Below the pieces are notes generated by a model that worked only from the letters and a program-made list of their open reading frames with translations, was not told the DNA's origin and did not search any database. Positions 8,433 to 16,762 of a DNA stretch of 64,000 nucleotides are shown piece after piece; position 1 is the stretch's first letter; the number at the start of each line of letters is the position of its first letter. The position numbers were made by a program, and so were the translations under genes. This stretch comes from Candidatus Rokuibacteriota bacterium (GTDB taxonomy: Bacteria > Methylomirabilota > Methylomirabilia > Rokubacteriales > CSP1-6). The stretch lies in NCBI GenBank assembly GCA_016193045.1, contig JACPSW010000012.1:34977-98976 (forward strand), given 5' to 3'.

Positions 8433-9355
8433 CGGCGAGGGCCGGGGTGCTTGCGTTCCTCTTGGTCGCCGTCGCCGGCCTGGCGGTGGTGCCGCTCTTC
8501 GCCTCCGGGTATCACGTGACCTTCATCATCCAGGTCTTCATGTGGATGGCCCTGGCCGGGAGCTGGAATCTCATCTCCGGCTTCACCGGCTACGTCTCCT
8601 TCGGCCACGTGGCGTTCTTCGGCGTCGGGGCCTATACCGGGGCCTTGCTCATCACCAAGGCCGGCTGGCACTGGCTGCCGGCCGGGGTGGCCGGGGCGGC
8701 GCCGGCTGCGGCGCTGGCGCTCGTGATCGGCTACCCCTGCCTCCGGCTGAAGGGGCCGTACTTCGCCATCGCCATGCTCGGGCTCAACGAGGTGGTGCGC
8801 GCCCTGGTCTCCTACTTCGAGGGCTTCACCGGGGGCGGCTCCGGGCTCTCCTTGCCGCCCATCCTCTCCATCGCGCCGGTCTACTATGCGATGGGGGGGA
8901 CCGCCGCGGCCGTGACGCTCCTGACCTATCGGATCATCACCTCCCAGTTCGGCCTCCGCCTCCTCTCCATCCGCGAGGATGAGGTCGCCGCGGAGGTGAT
9001 GGGGATCAACACCGCGCGCCTCAAGCTCTACGCCTTCCTCCTCTCCGCCGCCTTCCCGGGGATCGTGGGAGGCTTCTACGCCTGGTACGCGAGCCACGTC
9101 GAGCCGCTCAGCGTCTTTCCCCTGCTGACCACGATCACGATGATCATCATGTGCCTGTTCGGCGGGAAGGGCACGGTGTTCGGGCCCGTCCTGGGCGCCG
9201 GGCTCCTGTCGGTGTTCCAGGAGCTCGTGTGGGCCCGCTTTCTGTTCGTCCACCAGGCGATCTTCGGCGCCCTCATCGTGGGTGTCGTGCTCCTGATCCC
9301 CCGGGGGATCCTGGGGGTTCTCCAGCAGCGCTACCAGCTGCCCCGGTCCATCTGA
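8429..9355 (+). CDS. livM: Branched-chain amino acid ABC transporter permease, LivM type
   Basis: This is the second permease of the LIV complex (308 residues). SWNLISGFTGYVSFGHVAFFGVGAYTG is the family hallmark at about residues 45-70, and RSIREDEVAAEVMG-like sequence (LLSIREDEVAAEVMGIN) is the coupling loop. The GTG start at 8429 overlaps the livH stop. The ATPase gene livG follows after one base. The protein ends RYQLPRSI without the extra C-terminal ATPase domain found in LivM-LivG fusions. Confidence 0.95.
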   Translation: MTARAGVLAFLLVAVAGLAVVPLFASGYHVTFIIQVFMWMALAGSWNLISGFTGYVSFGHVAFFGVGAYTGALLITKAGWHWLPAGVAGAAPAAALALVIGYPCLRLKGPYFAIAMLGLNEVVRALVSYFEGFTGGGSGLSLPPILSIAPVYYAMGGTAAAVTLLTYRIITSQFGLRLLSIREDEVAAEVMGINTARLKLYAFLLSAAFPGIVGGFYAWYASHVEPLSVFPLLTTITMIIMCLFGGKGTVFGPVLGAGLLSVFQELVWARFLFVHQAIFGALIVGVVLLIPRGILGVLQQRYQLPRSI

Positions 9356-9356
9356 G

Positions 9357-10067
9357 ATGCGCGACAGCCCGATCCTCGAGGTCAGGGAGGTCGTCAAGCG
9401 CTTCGGTGGGGTCACCGCCGTCAACCGCTGCTCGCTGTCGCTCGCCCCCGGCAAGATCTACGGGCTGATCGGGCCGAACGGGTCGGGGAAGACCACCCTC
9501 TTCAACTGCATCACGGGGGTTGAGGTGCGCGACGCCGGAGAGATCCGCTTCAAAGGGGGCCGCATCGACGGGCTCAAGCCCCACCAGGTGGCCCGCCGCG
9601 GCATCGGGCGCACGTTCCAGATCATCCGGGTGTTCCCGGAGCTGACCGCGCTGGAAAACCTCCTGGTGGTGACGCGCGGGCCGTCTGAGGCGGCCCGGCG
9701 CCGAGCGCAGGAGTTGCTCCGGTTCGTCACCCTGGACCGGCTCCAGCACGAGTACGCCGGCAACCTCTCCTACGGGCAGCAGAAGCTCCTGGAGTTCATC
9801 CGCGTGCTGATAACGGACCCGGAGCTGATCCTCCTGGACGAGCCGGCGGCCGGGGTGAACCGCACGCTCCTGAACGAGCTCCTGGCGGCCATCAGCCAAC
9901 TCCGGGACCAGGGGAAGACCGTCCTGATCGTCGAGCACGACATGAAGGTCGTCATGGGGCTCTGCGAGACGGTCTTCGTCCTGGACTACGGGGAGAAGAT
10001 CGCCGAGGGGCCGCCCGGTGTCATCCAGACGGACGAGCGGGTGATCGAGGCGTACTTTGGCCGATAA
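9357..10067 (+). CDS. livG: LIV ABC transporter ATP-binding protein, LivG type
   Basis: This cytoplasmic ATPase of 236 residues has Walker A GPNGSGKTT (about residues 38-46), a Q-loop in FQIIRVFPELTALENLLV, the LSYGQQK signature and Walker B LILLDEPAAGVN. The H-loop is VEHDMKVVM. The GRTFQ...P segment is typical of LivG rather than LivF. The 3' end overlaps a membrane glycosyltransferase-like gene read in another frame, so the normal livG-livF adjacency is interrupted by two unrelated genes. Confidence 0.95.
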   Translation: MRDSPILEVREVVKRFGGVTAVNRCSLSLAPGKIYGLIGPNGSGKTTLFNCITGVEVRDAGEIRFKGGRIDGLKPHQVARRGIGRTFQIIRVFPELTALENLLVVTRGPSEAARRRAQELLRFVTLDRLQHEYAGNLSYGQQKLLEFIRVLITDPELILLDEPAAGVNRTLLNELLAAISQLRDQGKTVLIVEHDMKVVMGLCETVFVLDYGEKIAEGPPGVIQTDERVIEAYFGR

Positions 10068-11451
10068 CGCGCTGGTCGAGGCCTCGCCCTCCTCCGCGGG
10101 GGAGATCGGCTGGGTGCGCGCGGCCACCGGGCTGCTCCTGGGCGGGCTCTCGGCGCTGACGCTCTTCCTCGCCTGGCGCTCCCTCGGCTGGCCGCTGATC
10201 CACGATGCCCCGCTCATGCACTACGTGGCGTGGCGGATCGGCGAGGGCGCGGTGCCGTACCGGGACCTCTTCGACATGAACTTCCCCGCCGCGTATCTCC
10301 TCCACGCCGGCGTTCTGGCGCTGCTGGGGAGCGGCGACCTGGGGTTTCGCCTCTTCGACCTCGCCTGGCTCGGGGGGACCTGCGCCCTGCTGGGGGCGTA
10401 CGCGAGGCCCTTCGGGGACGGCGCGAGCCTTCGTCCGCTGGCCCTGGCCGGCCTGGCGCTGGGCGCCGGCGTGACCCTCAAGCCTCACGCCGGGCTGTTC
10501 TGGCTCGTCCTCGCGGCGACGGCGGCTGAAGGGGCCCGTCGCTCAGGGCGGCACTGGTGGAATGCCGCGGCGACGGTCATCGGGTTCGGCCTCCTGGTTC
10601 CCGCGGCCGTGGCCCTCTGGCTCTGGAGGGGGGGCGGCCTCCCGTCGTTTCTCGATATCCTCACCGGCTACGTGCTTCCCCTCTATTCGGGTCTCGAGCG
10701 CGCGTCCCTCTGGCGGGCGCTCGGCGGGCATTCCTATGGCAAGGAAATCTTGATCCTCGTCGGGGCGCTGGCGGCGCTCTCGCTCTGGCGCGCGTGGGCC
10801 GGCCGGGAGTTCGACATCCGGCGGGGCCTCCTCTTGCTGGGACTCGGCTACGGCGCCGTCCATTACGGGGTCCAGGGCAAGGGCTGGGAGTATCACCTGT
10901 ACCCGCTGATGGGCTTTGCCGCTCCCCTGGCGACCTCCTGGCTCGATCACCTCTCGGGTGAAGGCCGCCGCCGCGCCTCGGCTACCATCCTGGCCGGGTT
11001 GTTCCTCCTGACCGTCGTCGTCGGCCTCAAGGGCGTGGAGGCCGCCGAGCCTCAGTGGATCCCCGAGAAGGAGCGAAGGGTTCAGTCGCTCGTCCAGGAC
11101 CTGGCAGGGCGGGCGGAGCCCGGCGGCACCGTGCAGGTCCTGGACACGACCGACGGCGGGGTCCATGCCCTCTTCCTCCTCCGGCGGAGCCAGCCGACCC
11201 GCTTCCTCTACGATTTCCACTTCTTCCACGACGTCGGGCACCCGTACGTCCAGGCCCTCAGGCAGGAATTCCTGAGCGCCCTCGGCCGGCGGCCGCCCGC
11301 GTTCCTGGTGGTCTCCGAGCGCGGCTGGCCGCGGGGCGGCTACGAGCGCCTGGCGAGCTTTCCCGCGCTGAGCGCGTGGATCCAACGGGAATACGTCCTG
11401 GAGCGGGAGCGCGACGGGTACCGGATCTATGCGCGGCGACGCCGTCCTTAG
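10057..11451 (+). CDS. GT39-like multi-span membrane glycosyltransferase
   Basis: This 464-residue protein has about ten hydrophobic segments and a soluble C-terminal third. Early on, HDAPLMHYVAWRIGEGAVPYRDLFDMNFP matches the first periplasmic loop of GT-C enzymes (PMT/ArnT/DUF2029 type), where the acidic residue after His is expected to be catalytic. A possible TTG start at 10057 overlaps livG; a later GTG near residue 21 cannot be excluded. It is probably a lipid-linked sugar transferase acting on the periplasmic side. Acceptor and donor are unknown. The overlap with livG and with the methyltransferase shows it is co-transcribed with the transporter. Confidence 0.7.
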   Translation: MADNALVEASPSSAGEIGWVRAATGLLLGGLSALTLFLAWRSLGWPLIHDAPLMHYVAWRIGEGAVPYRDLFDMNFPAAYLLHAGVLALLGSGDLGFRLFDLAWLGGTCALLGAYARPFGDGASLRPLALAGLALGAGVTLKPHAGLFWLVLAATAAEGARRSGRHWWNAAATVIGFGLLVPAAVALWLWRGGGLPSFLDILTGYVLPLYSGLERASLWRALGGHSYGKEILILVGALAALSLWRAWAGREFDIRRGLLLLGLGYGAVHYGVQGKGWEYHLYPLMGFAAPLATSWLDHLSGEGRRRASATILAGLFLLTVVVGLKGVEAAEPQWIPEKERRVQSLVQDLAGRAEPGGTVQVLDTTDGGVHALFLLRRSQPTRFLYDFHFFHDVGHPYVQALRQEFLSALGRRPPAFLVVSERGWPRGGYERLASFPALSAWIQREYVLERERDGYRIYARRRRP

Positions 11452-12076
11452 GGTCATCCGGGCCTACGACGATCGGGTCGTACGCGCCTACTGCTGGGGG
11501 CGGTTCTGGATCCTCCGCCAGCGCTTCCTCGACGCGATCGGCCGCCACCTTCCCGCCGAGGGGCCCGTCCTCGACGTCGGCTGCGGCTTCGGCCTCTTCT
11601 CCCTCTACTACGCCCAGGTGCTGCCCGGTCTCTCGCTGCGCGGGCTGGACATCAATCCCCGCCGCATCGAGATGGCCCGGTGCGCGGCCGCGCGGCTCGG
11701 CCTCTCGAACGTGACCTACGAGCTCGGGGACGCCATGGCCTACCACGCCGACGGGGAGTACGCGGGCGCCTACATGCTCGACATCGTCCACCACATCCCG
11801 GAGGACGCGGTCCGGCCTCTCGTCGAGCAGCTGTTCAAGGCCCTCGCCATGGGCGGCAGGCTGATCATCAAGGACGTGGATACCCGGCCCGCCTACAAGC
11901 GCTGGTTCACCCACGCCCTCGACCGGCTCATGGACCCGACGACGCCGGTTCGCTACTGGAGCGCCGACGAGCTGGAGGCGCTCCTGGCCGAGGTGGGGTT
12001 CCGCGTCGGGCGCCAGCGCCTGCCGGACTATCTGCCGTACCCGCACGTCCTCTACGTCTGCGAGCGGCAAGACTAG
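11429..12076 (+). CDS. Class I SAM-dependent methyltransferase
   Basis: This 215-residue Rossmann-fold methyltransferase has motif I VLDVGCGFGLFSLYYAQ (about residues 48-64), motif II LRGLDINPRRIEMAR with the ribose-binding Asp, and motif IV AYMLDIVHHIPED. The C-terminus resembles UbiE/lipid-type methyltransferases, but no acceptor can be assigned. The start lies inside the 3' end of the membrane glycosyltransferase gene, so the pair probably acts together on a lipid or glycolipid. It separates livG from livF. Confidence 0.88.
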   Translation: MRGDAVLRVIRAYDDRVVRAYCWGRFWILRQRFLDAIGRHLPAEGPVLDVGCGFGLFSLYYAQVLPGLSLRGLDINPRRIEMARCAAARLGLSNVTYELGDAMAYHADGEYAGAYMLDIVHHIPEDAVRPLVEQLFKALAMGGRLIIKDVDTRPAYKRWFTHALDRLMDPTTPVRYWSADELEALLAEVGFRVGRQRLPDYLPYPHVLYVCERQD

Positions 12077-12127
12077 CGCCATGCCGCCTTGGGCTGCTCG
12101 GTTCTCGCCATGGCGCCGGAAGACCCG

Positions 12128-12847
12128 ATGATGGAGGGGGCGCTGCTCCAGGCGGAGGCCGTCTCCGCCGGCTACGGAAAGATGGAGATCCTCCACGGCG
12201 TGAGCCTCGCCGTGCGACCCGGGGAGATGGTGAGCGTCATCGGCCCCAACGGCGCCGGCAAGTCCACCGCCTTCAAGACCATCGTCGGGCTCCTCCACCC
12301 GCGGGCCGGCCGGATTCTCTTCGACGGCCGGGAGATCACCGGGCTCAGGCCGGATCAGGTGCTGCGGCTGGGCTTGGCCTATGTCCCGCAGGGCCGCATC
12401 GTCTTTCCCCAGATGACCGTGCTCGAGACCCTCGAGATGGGAGCGTACATCGAGCGCGATCCGGCCCACGTTCGGGACGCGCTGGACCGCGTCTATGCGC
12501 TCTTTCCCATCCTCGATGAGCGGCAGCGCCAGAAGGCGGGGACCATGTCCGGCGGCGAGCAGCAGATGGTGGCGATCGCGCGCGCCCTCATGACGACTCC
12601 CAAGCTGATCCTCCTGGACGAGCCATCGCTCGGGCTCTCCCCGAAGTTCGTCGCGCTGATCTTCGAGAAGCTCACCGAGATGAAGCGCGCCGGCTACACG
12701 TTGATGGTGGTGGAGCAGAACGCGGCGAAGGCGCTGTCGGTGGCGGACCGGGGGTATGTGCTCGAGCTGGGACGGAACCGCTTCGAGGGGACCGGCCCCT
12801 CTCTCCTGGCCGATCCCGAAGTCAAACGCCTTTACCTCGGCGGCTAA
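12128..12847 (+). CDS. livF: LIV ABC transporter ATP-binding protein, LivF type
   Basis: This 239-residue second ATPase of the LIV system has Walker A GPNGAGKST, the LivF signature YVPQGRIVFPQMTVLETLEMG, the MSGGEQQM signature motif and Walker B LILLDEPSLGLSP. The ATG at 12128 is preferred because GGAAG lies 5 bases upstream and the protein then has the family length. An in-frame ATG at 12110 has no ribosome site. Co-transcription with livG is likely despite the two genes in between. Confidence 0.93.
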   Translation: MMEGALLQAEAVSAGYGKMEILHGVSLAVRPGEMVSVIGPNGAGKSTAFKTIVGLLHPRAGRILFDGREITGLRPDQVLRLGLAYVPQGRIVFPQMTVLETLEMGAYIERDPAHVRDALDRVYALFPILDERQRQKAGTMSGGEQQMVAIARALMTTPKLILLDEPSLGLSPKFVALIFEKLTEMKRAGYTLMVVEQNAAKALSVADRGYVLELGRNRFEGTGPSLLADPEVKRLYLGG

Positions 12848-12871
12848 GGGATTCTTTCCCCCCTCACCCTG

Positions 12872-12892
12872 CCTCTCCCCAGGGGGGAGAGG
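12872..12892. terminator. Bidirectional hairpin between convergent genes
   Basis: CCTCTCCCC (12872-12880), loop AGG and GGGGAGAGG (12884-12892) sit between livF and the convergent MmgE/PrpD gene. T-rich sequence (TTCTTTCCC) lies on one side. Similar CCTCTCCCC hairpins are scattered in many high-GC genomes. Confidence 0.55.
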
Positions 12893-12916
12893 GGAAGAGG
12901 TGAGAAGCGGCGTCTA

Positions 12917-14275
12917 TCAGGGGCGGAGGAGGACGGTCAGGCTGCGGAGGTCGGGGCACCCCTCGAGCCCCTCGAGCATCTCGGCGAGGGAGTCCACGCG
13001 GTCGCGGGCGAGCACGCGGCCGGCGCAGTCGGCGAACTTGGCTAGGAGCGCCTCCCGCGAGGGCGGGGCGCCCGGGTGGCCCGGAACCTCGCGCGGCGGA
13101 ATCTCCAGCGTCCGGCCGTCCCCGAGCCGCACCCCGACCCGCGTCCACACGTGGTGCTCCAGGTCTCCCGGGATGGTCGGGTCCACGACCATTTTCACCC
13201 GCCCCATGAGGCGCCGCAGCGCGGGATCGGCGGTGCGCTCGTCCTGGAAGGTCGTGATTCCCACGTGACCGTCCGCCAACGCCGCGGCGGCGCAGAACTC
13301 GGCCGAGAACTTTCCCTCGAGGCCGGTGCGCGCGTCGTGGTGGATCAGGATGTCGGGGACAAGGGCGTTGACGCCGATGGTCACCTCGGCCACGTCCTCG
13401 GGGCGGAGCGCGTGGGCCCGGCGAAGCTCCAGGAGCGCCGCGATGATCGAGTGGGTGCAGGCGCAGGACGGGTAGGGCTTGACCGCGATCCCAGTGGTGA
13501 GGATCTTCCACGGCGAGCCGAGGCGCTCGAGCGTCGTGGTCGGATCCTCGGTCTGGCTTCCCAGCAGGCGCAGGTATCCCTGCGCGCCTTCGAGCGCGAC
13601 GCCCGATCCCGTGAAGCCCTCGCGCGCCAGCAGCGCGGCGAGCACGCCGCCGCGCGCCGCGTGGCCGGCGTGGAACGGCTTGGTCATCGTCCCGAAATTC
13701 TCCTTGAGCCCGGAGGCCTGGGATGCCGCGATGGCCAGCGCGTGGCGTGTCTCGCCCGGATCGAGGCCCAGGAGCTTCGCCGAGGCCGCCCCGGCGCCCA
13801 GGGTGCCGAGGGTCGAGGTGGCGTGCCACCCGCGCGCGTAGTGACCGGGGTTCATCGCCTCGGCCAGCGTGGTCTCGACCTCGAAGCCCACGAGGAACGC
13901 GTGGATCAGCGCGCGCCCGTCGGCCAGCGCCAGCTCGCCGGCCGCCAGGGCGGCGGCGAGGACCGGCGTGCTCGGATGGCCCAGCATGGCGAAGTTGGTG
14001 TCGTCGAAGTCGAGGGCGTGGCCCGCCGTGCCGTTCGCCAGGGCGGCCCACATGCCTCCGGTCCGAAGCCGCGCGCCGACGACCGTGCAGAGGGGCGCCC
14101 CGCCTTCGGCCTCGGCGAGGCGCTGGACGATGAGGGCCGGGGGCTCCACCGACCCGGCGAGCGTGACGCCCATGGTGTCCAGGATCGCGCGCTTGGCGGC
14201 GTCGAGGGCGGCCGGGGGGAGGTCCTCCCACCGGCTCTTGACGATGAACTCCGCGAGACGGGCCGTGGCGCCCAA
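12917..14275 (-). CDS. MmgE/PrpD family protein
   Basis: This 452-residue protein belongs to the 2-methylcitrate dehydratase/cis-aconitate decarboxylase fold family. ARLAEFIVKSRWEDLP opens the domain. ALANGTAGHALDFDDTN (about residues 80-96) carries the conserved Asp-Asp, and KPFHAGHAARGGVLAALLA and KPYPSCACTHSII are the other hallmarks. The chosen TTG start at 14275 follows the hydrolase stop by two bases and gives the usual length. Longer upstream reading is the shadow of the hydrolase gene. In this CoA/organic-acid setting it could dehydrate or decarboxylate a tricarboxylic acid; the substrate is not known. Confidence 0.88.
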   Translation of the reverse strand: MGATARLAEFIVKSRWEDLPPAALDAAKRAILDTMGVTLAGSVEPPALIVQRLAEAEGGAPLCTVVGARLRTGGMWAALANGTAGHALDFDDTNFAMLGHPSTPVLAAALAAGELALADGRALIHAFLVGFEVETTLAEAMNPGHYARGWHATSTLGTLGAGAASAKLLGLDPGETRHALAIAASQASGLKENFGTMTKPFHAGHAARGGVLAALLAREGFTGSGVALEGAQGYLRLLGSQTEDPTTTLERLGSPWKILTTGIAVKPYPSCACTHSIIAALLELRRAHALRPEDVAEVTIGVNALVPDILIHHDARTGLEGKFSAEFCAAAALADGHVGITTFQDERTADPALRRLMGRVKMVVDPTIPGDLEHHVWTRVGVRLGDGRTLEIPPREVPGHPGAPPSREALLAKFADCAGRVLARDRVDSLAEMLEGLEGCPDLRSLTVLLRP

Positions 14276-14277
14276 AC

Positions 14278-15060
14278 TCAGAGCCTCGCGGCGAGGAAGT
14301 CGAGGATGGCGCGGTTGAAGGCCTCGGGCTGATCCACGTTGGCGCCGTGGCCGGCCTTGGGGATGACGACGTGCGCGGCACCCGGGATCTTGCGGGCCAT
14401 GACTTCCGAGGCCGCGAGGAAGTCCGTGTCGTCGGCGCCCACAAGCACCAGCGTGGGGACGGCGACCTCCGGGAGCCGGTCGAGGAGCCGGCTGTCGGGC
14501 ATGACGAGCACCTTCCGGTTCACGTGGGCCAGGCCGATCGGGTCGTGCTTGAGCATGATGTCCGGCGCCGTGTAGTAATCCAGCTCGGCGTGCTTGCTGC
14601 GGGCGAAAGCCGCCATGCCGCCCTCCTCGAGGAGCCGGGCCACGGCCTCCCGGGAGCGCGTCCACGTCGCGCGGCGCTCCGGGTTTCTAAATCCCGGCCC
14701 CGTGTCGGCCAGGATCAGCGCCCTGACGCGCTGGGGGTGCGCGAAGTAGAAGGTGAGCGCGATGACCCCGCCCATCGAGAGCCCGCCAACGACGGCGGTC
14801 TCCGCGCCCAGGTGGTCGAGCAGCGCGCGGAGGTCTTCGGCGAAGATCTCGTGGGAATAGAGGTCGGCGCTTCGGGGGCTCTCGCTCCGCCAGTGCCCGC
14901 GGGCGTCGTACAGGATCAGCCGGTAGCCGGCGGACAGATGGGGGATCTGCGGCTTCCAGCTCTCGGCGGTTCCCGCGAAGCCGTGCATCAGGACGAGCGG
15001 CGTGCCCCGGCCGTGGACCTCGTAGTAGAGCCTGATGCCGTTGAGCGCCGCTGTTGGCAT
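14278..15060 (-). CDS. Alpha/beta hydrolase, enol-lactonase-like
   Basis: This 260-residue alpha/beta hydrolase has the oxyanion segment LVLMHGFAGTAESW, nucleophile elbow GLSMGG, acid VGADD and final His in AGHGAN, in correct order. It resembles 3-oxoadipate enol-lactonase and related C-C or ester hydrolases, but the family is too broad for a substrate call. It is the first gene of a two-gene operon with MmgE/PrpD. A TAGCAT box on the minus strand 9 bases before the ATG suggests a leaderless transcript, divergent from the dienelactone hydrolase. Confidence 0.87.
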   Translation of the reverse strand: MPTAALNGIRLYYEVHGRGTPLVLMHGFAGTAESWKPQIPHLSAGYRLILYDARGHWRSESPRSADLYSHEIFAEDLRALLDHLGAETAVVGGLSMGGVIALTFYFAHPQRVRALILADTGPGFRNPERRATWTRSREAVARLLEEGGMAAFARSKHAELDYYTAPDIMLKHDPIGLAHVNRKVLVMPDSRLLDRLPEVAVPTLVLVGADDTDFLAASEVMARKIPGAAHVVIPKAGHGANVDQPEAFNRAILDFLAARL

Positions 15061-15069
15061 AGCGGGCCT

Positions 15070-15099
15070 ATGCTAGCACACGCCCGGTCATCCTATAAT
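15070..15099. promoter_or_regulatory. Divergent promoter pair for the two hydrolases
   Basis: On the plus strand TATAAT (15094-15099) is a perfect -10 box six bases before the ATG at 15106, the exact distance for transcription to begin on the start codon. On the minus strand TAGCAT (plus 15070-15075) is nine bases before the ATG at 15060. The -35 boxes are weak on both sides. Confidence 0.5.
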
Positions 15100-15105
15100 C
15101 GGGCG

Positions 15106-15891
15106 ATGCGACTAGGGCTCGTCGTGCTGGGCGTGCTGGCGTGGTGGGCTGGGCAGGCTCCGGTGGAGGCCGGGGGGGTCAGGGAAGCCGACGTGGAGTA
15201 CACCGGGAGCGAGGGGGCCATGCCGGCGCGCCTCTACATCCCGGAGGGCGTCGGCCGCCGGCCCGGGGTCCTGGTGCTCCACGGAATCGACGGCCCGCAG
15301 CCGGCGATTGAGGCGTTCGCGCGGAACCTTACGGCCGAGGGGTTCGTCAGCTTGACGCCGGATCTCTTCAGCCTGCATGAGTTCGGGTCGGAGGGGCGGG
15401 TGGACCACCCGCTCGTCCTGGGCGATCTGGCCGGGGCGCTGGCGTTTCTGAAGCAGCTCCCCGAGGTGGATCCGGCCCGCATCGGTGTGGTTGGATTCTC
15501 ATTCAGCGGCAGGCTCGCGGTGCTGGCGGCGGCGCTCCACCCGGAGATCCGGGCGGCAGTGGACTACTACGGGGTGGCCTCCTTCCAGGCGCTCGCCGGC
15601 CGGCGCGAGATCGGCGGCCGCGCGCTCCGCAGCACGCCTCTCACCGAGCGCATGGGCGCCATCGGGGCCGCCGTCCTCATCCAGCACGGCGAGGCGGACC
15701 AGACGGTTCCCGTCGAGCAGGGACGCCTCCTCCATGGGGCGCTGACCGGGGCCGGGAGGCGGAGCCTCCTCTACACCTATCCGGGGGCCGATCACGTCTT
15801 CAACTTCCCGGGCGGCCGGCACCACGCCGAGGCGGCGCGGCTGTCCTGGGAGCGGACCCTGGCCTTCCTCCGCGAGCACCTCGCGCGCTAG
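15106..15891 (+). CDS. Secreted dienelactone hydrolase family protein
   Basis: This 261-residue alpha/beta hydrolase has an N-terminal signal (MRLGLVVLGVLAWWAGQAPVEAGG in two parts: a short basic start and a hydrophobic core), so it probably works in the periplasm. The nucleophile elbow is GFSFSG, with Ser where classical dienelactone hydrolase has Cys. The acid is in GEADQTVP and the His in GADHVFN. The Ser suggests an esterase or depolymerase-like role rather than dienelactone hydrolysis. The start is set by the TATAAT box six bases upstream. The gene is single and is followed by a convergent remnant. Confidence 0.88.
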   Translation: MRLGLVVLGVLAWWAGQAPVEAGGVREADVEYTGSEGAMPARLYIPEGVGRRPGVLVLHGIDGPQPAIEAFARNLTAEGFVSLTPDLFSLHEFGSEGRVDHPLVLGDLAGALAFLKQLPEVDPARIGVVGFSFSGRLAVLAAALHPEIRAAVDYYGVASFQALAGRREIGGRALRSTPLTERMGAIGAAVLIQHGEADQTVPVEQGRLLHGALTGAGRRSLLYTYPGADHVFNFPGGRHHAEAARLSWERTLAFLREHLAR

Positions 15892-16052
15892 AGGCGGCCC
15901 CCCAGCTCGGTCGCGGCGCGGATGGCGTCCCCGATCGAGCCCGCCCCCGCGCAGTCGCCGACGGCGTGCACCCTCCACCCCTCCGCCTCGAGGGCCCGCC
16001 GGAGCGTGTCCTCCGTGACGACGCCGAGGGCCGCGACCACGACGGCGTTCAT
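15888..16052 (-). pseudogene. C-terminal remnant of an FAD/NAD-dependent oxidoreductase
   Basis: The 54-codon frame reads MNAVVVAALGVVTEDTL, then WRVHAVGDCAGAGSIGDAI and ends at a TAG overlapping the hydrolase stop. The VHAVGDC...I.DAI block is the FAD-binding C-terminal motif of enzymes such as 2,4-dienoyl-CoA reductase (FadH/Old Yellow Enzyme fusions), normally preceded by about 600 residues. Nothing upstream continues the protein: a tRNA terminator begins within 30 bases. It is therefore a decayed or deleted gene end. Expression of the stub is possible but unlikely to matter. Confidence 0.75.
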
Positions 16053-16077
16053 GGCTCTCGCCCTCGAGCGGAGAGGG

Positions 16078-16108
16078 AAACGGGGCTACGGATTGCTCCG
16101 CAGCCCCG
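16078..16108 (-). terminator. Intrinsic terminator of tRNA-Ala
   Basis: On the minus strand CGGGGCT (16102-16108), an inner CGGA/TCCG stem with a GCAA tetraloop, and AGCCCCG (16081-16087) are followed by TTTCCCTCT. It lies 10 bases after the tRNA CCA end. Confidence 0.8.
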
Positions 16109-16117
16109 CAGGAGACC

Positions 16118-16193
<76 letters not shown>

Positions 16194-16205
16194 ACCGCGT
16201 CGGCT

Positions 16206-16234
16206 ACGTTACCGGGCAGGGGTGGATTTGTCAA
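16206..16234 (-). promoter_or_regulatory. Promoter of tRNA-Ala
   Basis: On the minus strand TTGACA (16229-16234), exactly 17 bases, then TAACGT (16206-16211) lie 12 bases before the mature tRNA 5' end. The tRNA therefore appears to be transcribed on its own and not only from the tRNA-Leu upstream. Confidence 0.6.
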
Positions 16235-16313
16235 GGATTGGCCGCAACTTGCAGGCGTGTGAGGGGTTGGTCCAGGGGCGTCAGGACACGCTGTGACCTG
16301 GAGAACATCCGAG

Positions 16314-16400
16314 TGGTGCCGGGGAGGGGATTCGAACCCCTACGCCCTCGCGGGCACCGCGTTTTGAGCGCGGCGAGTCTACCAGTTTCTCCACCCCGGC
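16314..16400 (-). tRNA. tRNA-Leu(CAA)
   Basis: The 87-nt class II tRNA is on the minus strand with an encoded CCA. The acceptor GCCGGGG pairs with CCCCGGC. The anticodon arm CCGCG-CTCAAAA-CGCGG gives CAA (Leu, UUG codon). A long variable arm (TGCCCGCGAGGGCG) and T-arm AGGGGTTCGAATCCCCT follow. Confidence 0.96.
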
Positions 16401-16762
16401 TCTTTTCCGTTCGGCGGACCTTGAGGCAGTGACTGGTATAGTACCGCCAGGCGAATCGTACAGCCAGCCAACCCTCGGCCTTCCAACGGGATGTTTGCCA
16501 ATGTGTCCGAGCGGCTTGCCGTGCCCATACGAATCGCGGCGCCGCGGCGCGCCGGTTCCGTGGGTCGAACGCTCTAGGTCGTTTTCCGCCTTGACTTCCT
16601 GGAGGCCACGGCGTTGACTGGGGGTGTGGAGAGTCCACCGGACATAGTCGGCGCGCCGTCGGTGGTTCAGTCCCCGGCGGCGCGCAACGGATAGCCCGAG
16701 AGGGTTGAGTTCCCGGCTCGTGCCGGGACGCGCGCGGGCAGAGTTCCGCGCCATCAATCGCG
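16401..16762 (+). ncRNA. Gene-free region; candidate structured RNA upstream of a strong terminator
   Basis: No convincing protein gene lies between tRNA-Leu and nuoA (495 bases). The right half has many inverted repeats: CCACCG/CGGTGG around 16636-16666, TTCCCGG/CCGGGA near 16710-16730, and GCGCGC pairs. It ends in an intrinsic terminator on the plus strand at 16763. TTGACT occurs twice near 16592 and 16613, but no good -10 box follows either. A small RNA of up to about 200 nt is plausible. I could not match it to 6S, SRP, tmRNA or RNase P consensus blocks. Confidence 0.3.

Noticed and set aside
12128..12130. Longer LivF starts at 12089 (TTG) and 12110 (ATG)
   Set aside because: Neither has a ribosome site, and both add residues before the usual LivF N-terminus.
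14278..14665. Upstream extension of the MmgE/PrpD gene
   Set aside because: The added 130 codons lie on the alpha/beta hydrolase gene in another frame and look like compositional shadow.
16600..16760. tRNA-like or tmRNA-like gene in the tRNA-nuoA gap
   Set aside because: A GGTGGTTCAGTCCCC segment resembles a T-arm, but the stem does not pair and no acceptor or anticodon arm can be drawn.
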